A stretch of DNA of 64,000 nt from Clostridia bacterium (GTDB lineage Bacteria; Bacillota; Clostridia; Christensenellales; Borkfalkiaceae), in contig JAFYTO010000011.1 in NCBI GenBank assembly GCA_017558825.1, positions 62,001 through 126,000 on the forward strand, given 5' to 3'. Position 1 is the stretch's first letter. Each line of letters begins with the position of its first letter. A program made the translations under genes and the position numbers. Below the pieces are notes generated by a model. That model was not told where the DNA came from. It ran no database searches and saw only the letters and a program-made list of their open reading frames with translations. Positions 22,815 to 32,364 of this stretch are shown piece by piece.

Positions 22815-25652
22815 ATGAAAAATTCTGAACTTAAAATTATGTTTGTGCACGGTGCTTTTGACAAAGAAATGGAAAGAGCAGGGTTGCACGACTGCAAAAA
22901 ATATACAAAACATATTGCTCAAATGAATAAATTGGCAGAAGTTCTTGATAGGTATGATGAGTTTGCCTCATTGACTTTATCTCCAGATGATTATGCACAA
23001 AAAAATGGTAATAAATATGGTATTCCTAAAAAAAGTTTTCATATGGGAGATGAAAGATTATTGCCTCATCAACTAAAGGCAACGCAAGCATTTTTAAAAG
23101 ACCTTCGTGGCTTTGGTTTACTAGCAGACGTTGTTGGTAGCGGTAAAACTTACGAGGCTTGCGCCGTTCTTAGTGAACTTGCGGCAAAAGGAAAAATTTC
23201 TTCTGTTCTTATAATTGTTCCGTCTCAAGTTTATAACACTTGGATTTTCGTGTTAGAAACTATGTTTGGAATGGGAGAAGGTAAACTTAAAACTTTAGGC
23301 AAAGAGTTTGATGACTCATTATTTGTTTGTGGAAGTGATGGCATAAGGCGTCCTACAGTTCCAATTATTGTAAAAACTGAAGACTTTGTTTATTGGAATG
23401 ATTACGACATAAAAAACGTTTTGTTCGATATGGTTGTTGTTGACGAGGCGCATAATCTTTGCGGAGAAACCGGAGTATCAGCAAAATCAATGATGCTTCT
23501 TTCTTACATGATGAAAATTAAAAAAGAAGCAAAAAAGACTTATTGTATTTTACTTTCTGCAACTCCGCATTCAGGCAACTTAGATCAAATGTTCCGTTTA
23601 TGGTATTTTATTCGCTGTAAAGGTGGCTTGCCTTCTGATTTTGAAGAAAAAGACGATAAAGACAGAACAGAAGAATATAGAAATGAAAAAAAATATTATA
23701 GAGAACATATTTGCCGTGGAGCAACTACGGTTATGGACTTTATTAATAATGTAAAAGAAATAGAGGTTGTAGAAAATTTTGCAAACGAATATCAAAAATA
23801 TGCTACTACCTATAAAAAAGTAAGCATTGATGATTTTGATAATCTCTTAGACGGCGAGAAGAAAGATGCCATTGATTGTTTCTTAGAAGACAATGAAAAC
23901 ATTAAGGCAAAAATTATGAAAAACATAGCAAGCGCATATCATAATGGCGTATTGCGCTCTATCATGATTCGTCAGCCAAATGACAGAATAAGAAAAGGAA
24001 AGAAAATCGAGAATATTTTCTTTTTTCCGGCATCTAATACATCAAACGAAATTAAAGCTAAAGGTTTAAATGGAAAAGACATTGTTTTAAACGTTTCTAA
24101 CATGAACGGAGAAAACGCTATTAATACAGTAGACGCTTCCTACTCTATTGAAAATTACGTGGAAGAAAATCGTGGACATAGGTCTTATCACCTTGCTTAT
24201 GCAGATTTGTTTTTTGAAAGAGACGGTTTACTTCACTCTTTTGGTTTAAATGACGACTGCTTCCAAAAACGTAACGCAATGGCATATTATTGGAATCAAT
24301 TGAGAGGAAGTCATTTGACGGCAAATGCAAACTCTTCTAATGAAGTTTCAATTAAATTTTCTCCTGTCTATGAAAGTAACGTATTTGACAAGAAAGTTGA
24401 AAAATTAAAAGAAATTTTAACAAAACATGCAAATTCTAGAGTAATAGTATTTTTTGATTACGATGTAAAAAAGAGCGAGCGCTGTTACGAGCAAGTTTTA
24501 GAGTTATTAAAAGAAGATTCTAACTTTAAAGATAGAATTATTGTAGGCGACTCTTCAGATAAATCTGTAACTGAGAAGAAATTCAATGAAAAAGAAAATG
24601 CTATTTTAGTTGTTACAACTAGCGCATTTACAGAGGGCGCCAACTTACAAAAAAGTAATATAATTGTAAACTTCCAAATAACTCCTAACCCTCTAGGTAT
24701 GGAACAAAGTATAGGTCGTATTTTCCGTTTGGGTCAAGAAAATGACGTAATAGTTTATTCTTTAGCCGACATGTGTAAATTGGAAGGTTTTGTTCTTATG
24801 TATTTTACGCGTATAGGACTTATGACAAGCAACAGCGGCGATGCAGCAATTATAGCGGGCAGTAATAATGACAACATGGTTACTGTTAGATGTCCGGCAT
24901 GTGGCAAAGTTAAGTTGATGTCTAAAGAAGACTATGATACGTGCAAGAAAAATGATTTGGACGAGATATATTGTAACGACAATGAAAAATGTAGGCAAGA
25001 AAGTGAACGCGGCATGCTTATGCTTGAAATTAACGGTAATGAAATCAAGTGTGAGAATTGCGGAAACGTTATAAAACGCCAAAATTCAGATAATGGCGGG
25101 CAATATTTTTGCTTATCTGTAAATAGTACGGGAAGCGGTGTTATGTGCAACGAGGGCTCTAAAGGCGACAGATTGTTGTATTGCAGAAAAATATGTGCAA
25201 TATCACATTGCGAGCGTTTTATTTCAGGGCCAATGCAAGACAAGTGTGAAGCGCTTAACTACTATAAAGAAAATCCTATGGCTTCAGATGCAGATTTAGG
25301 AGAACTTTGCGATAATTGTAAGAGCGCGTCAAAATGCTATGCAAAATGCCGCATTAAAGATAAGCCGGAAGGCATTGAAGGTTGTAAAAACTGTGCGCAA
25401 GCAACTTGTTTTCCAAAACCTCACGTTATCGAATTTGATAACAAGTGGGAGGCTGAATGCCCTGTATGTGCGGCAAACGGCGTAAAGGGAATATTAAGAC
25501 CTATCGTTGCTAGAACGTTTGAAACATATATACGTTCTGCTTATGATTATCAACAAGATGGTGGCAGGTCTTTTTGCGATAATTTAATGAAAGAGGCAAA
25601 TAAAGTTGCTCAAATTCAAGCAATTTTAGCAAACGACAAGATAGAGGACTAG
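22815..25652 (+). CDS. SNF2-type DEAH helicase with Cys-rich zinc-binding tail (operon gene 2)
   Basis: The 945-residue protein contains a complete SF2 SNF2-like motor: LLPHQLKA (Q-like), Walker A ADVVGSGKT (Lys111), DEAH (210-213), motif III LLSATPHSGN, and a helicase-C half with TSAFTEGANLQ (motif V) and EQSIGRIFRLGQ (motif VI, ~630-641). From ~residue 690 to the end there are more than twenty Cys in pairs such as CPACGK, CENCG, CDNCKSASKC, CKNC and CPVC, which must form several zinc ribbons. SNF2 motors translocate on duplex DNA or remodel protein-DNA complexes; the ribbons would give nucleic-acid or protein specificity. RBS AGGAGA, 20 nt after gene 1 and 4 nt before gene 3. Confidence 0.85.
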   Translation: MKNSELKIMFVHGAFDKEMERAGLHDCKKYTKHIAQMNKLAEVLDRYDEFASLTLSPDDYAQKNGNKYGIPKKSFHMGDERLLPHQLKATQAFLKDLRGFGLLADVVGSGKTYEACAVLSELAAKGKISSVLIIVPSQVYNTWIFVLETMFGMGEGKLKTLGKEFDDSLFVCGSDGIRRPTVPIIVKTEDFVYWNDYDIKNVLFDMVVVDEAHNLCGETGVSAKSMMLLSYMMKIKKEAKKTYCILLSATPHSGNLDQMFRLWYFIRCKGGLPSDFEEKDDKDRTEEYRNEKKYYREHICRGATTVMDFINNVKEIEVVENFANEYQKYATTYKKVSIDDFDNLLDGEKKDAIDCFLEDNENIKAKIMKNIASAYHNGVLRSIMIRQPNDRIRKGKKIENIFFFPASNTSNEIKAKGLNGKDIVLNVSNMNGENAINTVDASYSIENYVEENRGHRSYHLAYADLFFERDGLLHSFGLNDDCFQKRNAMAYYWNQLRGSHLTANANSSNEVSIKFSPVYESNVFDKKVEKLKEILTKHANSRVIVFFDYDVKKSERCYEQVLELLKEDSNFKDRIIVGDSSDKSVTEKKFNEKENAILVVTTSAFTEGANLQKSNIIVNFQITPNPLGMEQSIGRIFRLGQENDVIVYSLADMCKLEGFVLMYFTRIGLMTSNSGDAAIIAGSNNDNMVTVRCPACGKVKLMSKEDYDTCKKNDLDEIYCNDNEKCRQESERGMLMLEINGNEIKCENCGNVIKRQNSDNGGQYFCLSVNSTGSGVMCNEGSKGDRLLYCRKICAISHCERFISGPMQDKCEALNYYKENPMASDADLGELCDNCKSASKCYAKCRIKDKPEGIEGCKNCAQATCFPKPHVIEFDNKWEAECPVCAANGVKGILRPIVARTFETYIRSAYDYQQDGGRSFCDNLMKEANKVAQIQAILANDKIED

Positions 25653-25656
25653 TCTA

Positions 25657-27294
25657 ATGGCGAAGAATAGAATTTTTGTAAATAAAGAATATGAAAAAGC
25701 TTTTAATAGTATTTGCGAACTTATTAAAGGCGATTGTTTTAGAGGCTTAGGCTGGAAAGTTAATGGTGATATTATAGATGATGGTATTTATGAATATCAA
25801 TTAACGTCTGTTTATAGTCAAGAAAGAGAAAAGGTTAAGCATGGTTTTTCTGATGACGGAGCAACGTGGTTTAAAGCGTTGCGCGGTCAAGAAGTAAACA
25901 ATAATGATGCCATATGGACTTCTTTTATAGAAACTGCTGGGGTTGAATATCATAAAAGATACTCAGTTGTGGAATATCAGCAAAAAAATAGAACAAGAGA
26001 TGAAAAAGAGAAAGAGTTTGAAAACAATAAAAAAACAATAGAACAGTTTACTGAACTCTTCTTTCCAGAATTTCATCAAAGAACAGAGCTTAAAGAAGTT
26101 AGTGGAGAAGGCATAAAGGAAGATATTTACGGCGTTTCAATGAGGATTGAACTTTCTGGTGGAACGGGTGCTTCTTTGCCGGTTCTTTGTAAAGTATATT
26201 TTTCAAAATCTGGCAGAACAGTTACGCCTATAACAAGCTTTGCAGCTCAAGAAATAGACTTAAATCTTTCAGAAATTATTCCAGAAGAATCTATTGAAGA
26301 AAGTGTACTGTCTGGAGAAAGTGCAATTGACACAACGTTAAACGCTGTTGACAGGCTTATAAATAATAGCGAATCTAATTTTGCTGATTATCTTTGCTAT
26401 AGTGACAAGTCAGACAAATTGGCTGTTAAAAATCTTTTAGCTCAATTATCTCACAACGAAATCAAGTTAGAGTGTCAAAGAGTTGACGTGTTATATATTA
26501 CTCATATTGCTACAACCACTTTCTTATATGATGTGTTCCATATGGGAAAACCCTTGTTTAGATTAAGCACAGGTTTAAATAAATCTTTAACGCTTTCATG
26601 CCTAAACTGTGGTGCTGAAGAAAAGTTGGTAGAGTCTAACGTTATTACTTATGAAAAAAATGGTGTAGAACAAGTTGCAATGTTATCACTTGGTTTGAAA
26701 AACTTTGGTCTCACTGAAGAACAAATAGAAGACATTAAAAACTTTAGTAAACTTAAAGAGCACTACCTACACGTTTCCTGCCCACTTGCTCACAGAGGGC
26801 AAGATTGTTCTACTGTTAAATGTAAGAGTCAACTTTTTGATGCTGATAACAGTAGTGGAGTTTTATATAAATGTAAAGATTGTCCTTATCCAGAAATAGT
26901 GTATACTTCTTTAACGGGAGAAAAGAAATATACACCGTTTATGATTTTTGCGAAGGACGCTATGACGTTGTTAGATGCAAAATCAGAGGAACTTAAGCCT
27001 GTAAAATGTAATAACTGTGGTAGATATTTTACTAGTAGGGCAATGAAAAATAAAAATTGCACAATTTGCAGTGAGGCAAATGTTAGCATGGGAACGGAAT
27101 CTCAAAAAGCCCTTTATAAAAAGTACAAAAACCTTTTACCAATAGGAGCAAGAGTATTAGTAAAAAATTCTACAAAATTCTGTTTAGAAGATGAAGAAGT
27201 TATAATTTTTGTTGTTGGCACAAAACAATATATGCTTAATAAATTAAACGTAAAAGAAAACGGCTACTTTGATAAGCCAACTAGAATAAGATAA
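25657..27294 (+). CDS. zinc-ribbon protein of unknown function (operon gene 3)
   Basis: I do not recognise the 545-residue product as a named family. The N-terminal ~290 residues form an acidic alpha/beta region; the segment TRDEKEKEFENNKKTIEQF is a likely coiled helix. The C-terminal half has several Cys clusters: SCLNCGAE (~314), a C-x8-C-x4-C group in the HVSCPLAHRGQDC block (~375), CKDCPYPE (~407) and CNNCGRYF plus CTIC (~451-472). A final beta-rich ~60 residues ends the chain. The style of these clusters matches the tail of gene 2, so the two may form one nucleic-acid-binding surface. There is only a 4-nt gap to gene 2. No signal peptide or membrane segment is present. Confidence 0.6.
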   Translation: MAKNRIFVNKEYEKAFNSICELIKGDCFRGLGWKVNGDIIDDGIYEYQLTSVYSQEREKVKHGFSDDGATWFKALRGQEVNNNDAIWTSFIETAGVEYHKRYSVVEYQQKNRTRDEKEKEFENNKKTIEQFTELFFPEFHQRTELKEVSGEGIKEDIYGVSMRIELSGGTGASLPVLCKVYFSKSGRTVTPITSFAAQEIDLNLSEIIPEESIEESVLSGESAIDTTLNAVDRLINNSESNFADYLCYSDKSDKLAVKNLLAQLSHNEIKLECQRVDVLYITHIATTTFLYDVFHMGKPLFRLSTGLNKSLTLSCLNCGAEEKLVESNVITYEKNGVEQVAMLSLGLKNFGLTEEQIEDIKNFSKLKEHYLHVSCPLAHRGQDCSTVKCKSQLFDADNSSGVLYKCKDCPYPEIVYTSLTGEKKYTPFMIFAKDAMTLLDAKSEELKPVKCNNCGRYFTSRAMKNKNCTICSEANVSMGTESQKALYKKYKNLLPIGARVLVKNSTKFCLEDEEVIIFVVGTKQYMLNKLNVKENGYFDKPTRIR

Positions 27295-27311
27295 GGAGGG
27301 AAGGTATACAA

Positions 27312-30300
27312 ATGAAAAGTTCAGTTTTTCAAAATAAGATAAAAAACAGTAAAATTCTTTTATACGTTACCTCTATATTGTTATTAGTAACAGACGTAAT
27401 TCTTGCCGTTGCACTTGGTATTGGCGGAGAGTTATTTAATAGTGGAATTTGTGTTTTTCTTACTGTTATATTTGACGCATTATTAATAGTGGCAATTTGT
27501 TTTTCTAATTTTAGAGTTAGTTATAGCAAGAAATTGCCTATCGCATACATAATAGCAACGCTTTTAATAGACGTTATAATTGCCCCTATTCTTTCTAAGT
27601 CAATTTTTACAATTGTTGCATTTTTATTGTTTGCACTTTTTAGAGTGGCGGCTATTATTGCTATTTTATTCGGGCTTTTAGGCAGTGTTGCACGTGCAAA
27701 ATATATTAAGTTCTTAACGTTTATATTTACAGTAGCATTTGCGGGATTTTCAGTTTTTTATGTTTTCAACGTTTTCCCAAACGGCTTTTATGGACAAGGA
27801 AAAGTTGGTATTAGAAACATTGCTTACGAATATAACGAAGAAGAAGACGGCTACGTTGCAAAACTTCTAAATGGAAATAGAGGCAACACAATTGTTATTG
27901 CAAATGAATTTAATGGTAAAAAGGTTGTAGGTATAGATGCAGGCATATTTAACAGTGATGAGGTTGAATTTGTCAATCTTGAGTGTGATGCCGGATTCTT
28001 TATTGAAAATCATACAATTCTTCAAAACATAAACAAAAAGCAAGTTATTACAATAGACTATACAAAAATAGATGAGGCAAGAAAGTCTATATATTTGAAT
28101 TCAAAGGGCAAAACAACATCATTAGCGCAAGCTTATGTTGCTTTTGCAAACCAGATTACGCCAAGCGGTCTTGAAAAAAATCAAGTTTATATAAATTTTG
28201 ACTACTCGTATGCTGATTTAGAATACGCTAAATTTGAAACGATAGATACATGGATTGGTGAAAAGGGTGAGGTATTTGACCTTGTAGCGCATGCTGGGCA
28301 TCTCCCTTACGTAAAAGAATATGATTTAGAAAATGAGACCTTCTTAAAAGAAAACTATGAGAACGGTGGCAAAGTTATAAACGCTCTTGTTTATAACAAT
28401 CAAGTAATTATAGGAAGCGAAGTAAATGAATCTATGCCAAACACTGTTATTTCATTTGAACATATACGAAAGGTAGTTGTTCAAGAAGATAACGATAGTG
28501 TTTACAATTTATTGACTAATGACGTTGCGTTTTCAAACGGCGGAAATGCCAGATATATTTTAGAAACGGATCCATTCAACATGTTAGGAGATATAACGCA
28601 AAGGGAGGGTTTTACAGTTTCATTTAAATATAAAACAACAGAAAATGGCCAAACAAAAACATTTAATGAGCTTAGTAAAATTCTTACTGGTGACGTGTTT
28701 ATAGTTCCTGAATGGAGTCTTGATTTGCCTAAGGTTTCGGCAATAGAGAAAAACCAAAATAATTTTGTATATGGCGATACTTTAACTCTTTCGGCATTAG
28801 CTCAACATGATGCTGGCGATAAGTTTGAGTATAGGTGGGTTAAAGATGGTAAAGATAGTGTAATTTCATACGAATCTAGCTATGAAAAGAATAACGTAAA
28901 ACCTTTAACAGATTCAGGCACGTATAAATTATTTGTAACTGCAACACCTTCTTGCACTTCGCTTACGGCAACAGCAACAGTATCAGTAGATGTTGCGGTA
29001 AATAAAAAGTTGTTAAATTTCACCTGGAGCAACACGGAAACTGCAGTTTATTCGGGCAATTACCAAACTATAACAGCTTCTTATAACGAAAATGACGTTA
29101 TTAATTCGGACACTATTGAGGGTTATATTGATACAAGCATTGATAGCAAAGGAGGGTTTACGTCTACTCATAAAGATGCGGGAACTTATAATTATGCAAT
29201 AACGTTAAAAGGTGATTGTAAAGATTTATACACGGTTAACGCAAACAATCAATTTTATACTTGGACAATTAAACCTTACGAAATTGAAGTTAATTGGGAC
29301 GAGGAAGAGTATACTTATAATAATGAAATTCAAATGCCTGATATTGAACCTATAAAAGGAATAGGGCTTGAAAAAGACACGTACTTAAGTTATAGCGTAA
29401 CCAAATATATTGGCGACTGTAAAAGTGCGATTAATCATACTGTAAAAATTATATTGGATAATTCAATTCAAGCAGGCAATTATAAAATAACGAATTATAC
29501 AAAAGATTACAAGATTAATAAAAAAGTAATTTCTTTAACTTGGTCAAGTAATTTATTTACTTACAACGCAAAGTCGCAAAAGCCTACTGCTACTGCAAAT
29601 GACGTATGCTTAAAGGATACGTGTTTGGTAAGCGTTTCAGGAGAAAAGGTTGCGGTTGGAAACTACGTTGCCGAAGCAACGTTGGTTAACACTAACTACA
29701 CTATAGAAGATGGTTATACAACTAAAGAGTTTACAATCGAGCCTAAAAAAGTTACGCTTATTTGGAATAAAAATTCATTTGTTTATTCATCAAGGCAGCA
29801 AGGTCCAACGGCAACCGCTGTTGGAACATGTAGTGGAGACGTTGTAGGTTTTGACTACAGCGGATATGAAAAAGATGTTGGAATGTATACTGCATATGCT
29901 ACAATTAAAAACTTGAACTATGAAATTTCCGGTTCAAATTATTACGATTATAGTATTGAGCAAAAAGAAGTAACGTTGAGATGGGCAAAAACCACAACTA
30001 CTTATAGTGGAGAAGAACAAAAACCTACGGCAACCGTTAACAGCGTATATGCTGGAGACAACTGTTTTGCCATTATAGAATTAGATGGTTTAGGTATAAA
30101 CGCTGGCACGTATAATGCAACTGCAACGTTGAATAACAGTAACTACAAGTTGGCATCTACTTCTAGCTCCACGTCTTTCAATATTACAAAAAAATCGCTT
30201 ACTATAACTGCAAATTCTCACGCGATTACTTATGGTGATACCCCTTCAAATGCGGGTATAACATATTCAAAAGATTTTGTGAATGGCGAAGACTATACAG

Positions 30301-31178
30301 TTTTAGACGGTTCTTTAAATTATAGTTACAGTTATTCAAAAAACGACCCGGTAGGAAATTACACTATTAGGATTTCTGGACTTGAAGCAGACAATTATGC
30401 TATAACTTATAAGCAAGGTCTTTTAACTGTAAAAGAAAAAGAAATATCTGTTAATATCGATGATAAAACCAGCATATACGGAGCTAATATAGAACAACTC
30501 ACGTCAAGCATTGTTGAAGGAGCTCTCGTTGCGAGCGATTCCGAACCTTATAAATTAACAACTGTTGCAAAATCTACGTCTAACGTTGGCAACTATGCAA
30601 TTAGAGGAACAATTACAAATGCAAACTATAAAGTTAATTTTATAGAAGGCACTTATAAAATAACCAAGGCAACACTTACTGTACAAGCTACTAGCAAAAC
30701 AGAAGTAACATATGGTTTTACAGGTACTATACCTTATAACTTTAGCGCATCAACAAATAACGGAAAGACAGCTACGGTTACTGGATATAGTAGTGTTAAT
30801 TCTAAAACAAATGTTGGCGAGTATAGTTATGACGTTAATTACGATACAATAAATTACAACATGGTAAAGGTAAACGTAAATAACTTTAAGGTAGTAGTTA
30901 ATCCAAAAGCAGTAACACTTTCTTGGAATCCTTTATCTTCTTACACTTTAACAAATTACACCCAATTAAAGCCGTTAGTTGCAGGTGCACTTATAAGTGA
31001 TTTAAATTTAACTTACACTTATAATGCTGTAAGTGGGCAAGGTGGAATGGTTGAAAATAATGCTCCTTTAAGAAATGGTAAATATATTGTAATTGTGAGT
31101 TTAAATAATGCAAACTACTTATTACAAGGCTCTTTGTCGACAGAGTTTACAATAAACACACCAGTAGTAACTGAATAA
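27312..31178 (+). CDS. membrane-anchored protein with nine MBG-like repeats (operon gene 4)
   Basis: The 1288-residue protein starts with five hydrophobic helices within the first ~155 residues (for example ILLYVTSILLLVTDVILAVA and FLTFIFTVAFAGFSVFYVF). A Lys-rich N-terminus inside and an odd number of helices puts the rest outside. Residues ~160-480 are an unassigned domain, ~485-555 an Ig-like domain, and ~563-1280 about nine ~80-residue repeats of MBG/YDG type. Repeat starts include KKVISLTW, KKVTLIW and KEVTLRW with a following QKPTAT, and later YGDTPSN and IYGANIE forms. Such repeats build stiff surface stalks. No LPxTG sorting motif ends it. RBS AGGAGG. It is the only clear membrane protein of the operon and may be its sensor or envelope anchor. 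Confidence 0.75.
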   Translation: MKSSVFQNKIKNSKILLYVTSILLLVTDVILAVALGIGGELFNSGICVFLTVIFDALLIVAICFSNFRVSYSKKLPIAYIIATLLIDVIIAPILSKSIFTIVAFLLFALFRVAAIIAILFGLLGSVARAKYIKFLTFIFTVAFAGFSVFYVFNVFPNGFYGQGKVGIRNIAYEYNEEEDGYVAKLLNGNRGNTIVIANEFNGKKVVGIDAGIFNSDEVEFVNLECDAGFFIENHTILQNINKKQVITIDYTKIDEARKSIYLNSKGKTTSLAQAYVAFANQITPSGLEKNQVYINFDYSYADLEYAKFETIDTWIGEKGEVFDLVAHAGHLPYVKEYDLENETFLKENYENGGKVINALVYNNQVIIGSEVNESMPNTVISFEHIRKVVVQEDNDSVYNLLTNDVAFSNGGNARYILETDPFNMLGDITQREGFTVSFKYKTTENGQTKTFNELSKILTGDVFIVPEWSLDLPKVSAIEKNQNNFVYGDTLTLSALAQHDAGDKFEYRWVKDGKDSVISYESSYEKNNVKPLTDSGTYKLFVTATPSCTSLTATATVSVDVAVNKKLLNFTWSNTETAVYSGNYQTITASYNENDVINSDTIEGYIDTSIDSKGGFTSTHKDAGTYNYAITLKGDCKDLYTVNANNQFYTWTIKPYEIEVNWDEEEYTYNNEIQMPDIEPIKGIGLEKDTYLSYSVTKYIGDCKSAINHTVKIILDNSIQAGNYKITNYTKDYKINKKVISLTWSSNLFTYNAKSQKPTATANDVCLKDTCLVSVSGEKVAVGNYVAEATLVNTNYTIEDGYTTKEFTIEPKKVTLIWNKNSFVYSSRQQGPTATAVGTCSGDVVGFDYSGYEKDVGMYTAYATIKNLNYEISGSNYYDYSIEQKEVTLRWAKTTTTYSGEEQKPTATVNSVYAGDNCFAIIELDGLGINAGTYNATATLNNSNYKLASTSSSTSFNITKKSLTITANSHAITYGDTPSNAGITYSKDFVNGEDYTVLDGSLNYSYSYSKNDPVGNYTIRISGLEADNYAITYKQGLLTVKEKEISVNIDDKTSIYGANIEQLTSSIVEGALVASDSEPYKLTTVAKSTSNVGNYAIRGTITNANYKVNFIEGTYKITKATLTVQATSKTEVTYGFTGTIPYNFSASTNNGKTATVTGYSSVNSKTNVGEYSYDVNYDTINYNMVKVNVNNFKVVVNPKAVTLSWNPLSSYTLTNYTQLKPLVAGALISDLNLTYTYNAVSGQGGMVENNAPLRNGKYIVIVSLNNANYLLQGSLSTEFTINTPVVTE

Positions 31179-31202
31179 ACGGTTATAAAAAAGGAAATTG
31201 TT

Positions 31203-32363
31203 ATGAAATGCACTCAAATTAACTGTGGCAAAAAATTTGAAAAATCATTAATATTATATAACGGAGCTTTAGTTTGCCCTCATTGTAAAAAAGAACTAAC
31301 AGTAGTTTCAGATTTTAAAATTACTGAGAGAAATCAAGAAATATATAATTTGTCCGAGTTATATTTGCATAGATATCTTTCCCCAAAATCTCAAGATGAA
31401 ACAAGGGGAGCCGTTATTAAATTAAGGGCTAATGAAATGATAGGATTGGCAATAGATAACTGTAACACTGCCGCAAAAGAAGGCAATCCGTATGCCGTTT
31501 ATAGAATGGGATATTATAACGAGTATTTTTTAGAGTCGCAACGTGGCGAAACGGACAGAATTCGCGTAGCGTTCAACTATTATTCATCACTTTGTTATAG
31601 TGAGGCAAAGAAAGTTAAAGTAGAGCAAGGGGCTTCGGCAATGAGCGAAGAAGAGTTCGAAAGGCTCAAGCGCCAAGCCGCAATCGCTTTATTAACTCTT
31701 TATGACCGTTATCCTCAGGCATTAAAAGGCTCTACGAGATATGATTATGAAAAAAACAAGCAACGTATAACAAGCATTTACGGAGATTTGCCGGTCGAAG
31801 TAAATTTAGCAAAAAAACGTGCTAGCGGACATACTCAAAACGTGTTTAGAATTTTATTATCGTGTTTAAATAGAAATAGAGCACCACTTTGGGGTTTGTT
31901 TTTGCTTACGGGTTCAGAGTTAAAAAGTTTATTTTTAATGAAAAAAGACCAAAGGGAAAAGAAGCCAGAGCTTTATAAATTAATATCAAAAGGAGTACAT
32001 CTTAGATATTTGCCGTGTGACTCTGAGGGTGTTATAGCAAAAGATTTGGAAGATAGATATTTTATAAATTTTCCAAACAATGAAGAAAGAGTTAAAGAAA
32101 TGCTACAAGATATAAAAGACGATGAAAATTTGTATCTTTACTTATTTAATACAAAGGGCGGACACGAATATTTGTCGGCATCACAAATTAAAAAAATTGG
32201 CATTAAACTGGCAAGTAACTCGTACGAGTCAGTATGTTCTTTAATAGACTATTCTGCACAGGAATATTTATTTTTTGATGATGATATTTTTGTTTATAAA
32301 AGAGGCATTAAAATAGAAAAATGCGTAGACGTTTTAATTGAAAAAATTTCGGGAGATGAATAA
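31203..32363 (+). CDS. N-terminal zinc-ribbon protein with helical repeats (operon gene 5)
   Basis: The 386-residue product opens with a zinc ribbon (Cys3, Cys8, Cys25 and Cys28; VCPHCKKEL). Next is a helical stretch (residues ~50-140) with AAKEGNPYAVYRMGYYNEYF, which resembles a Sel1/TPR-like repeat. The second half is alpha/beta with conserved-looking FINFPNNEERVKEML and YLFFDDDIFVYKRG blocks. I cannot assign a family. A scaffold role between the zinc-binding and coiled-coil partners is a reasonable guess. It starts 24 nt after gene 4 with AAGGAAA as ribosome binding site and ends 1 nt before gene 6, so the two are translationally coupled. Confidence 0.6.
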   Translation: MKCTQINCGKKFEKSLILYNGALVCPHCKKELTVVSDFKITERNQEIYNLSELYLHRYLSPKSQDETRGAVIKLRANEMIGLAIDNCNTAAKEGNPYAVYRMGYYNEYFLESQRGETDRIRVAFNYYSSLCYSEAKKVKVEQGASAMSEEEFERLKRQAAIALLTLYDRYPQALKGSTRYDYEKNKQRITSIYGDLPVEVNLAKKRASGHTQNVFRILLSCLNRNRAPLWGLFLLTGSELKSLFLMKKDQREKKPELYKLISKGVHLRYLPCDSEGVIAKDLEDRYFINFPNNEERVKEMLQDIKDDENLYLYLFNTKGGHEYLSASQIKKIGIKLASNSYESVCSLIDYSAQEYLFFDDDIFVYKRGIKIEKCVDVLIEKISGDE

Positions 32364-32364
32364 G

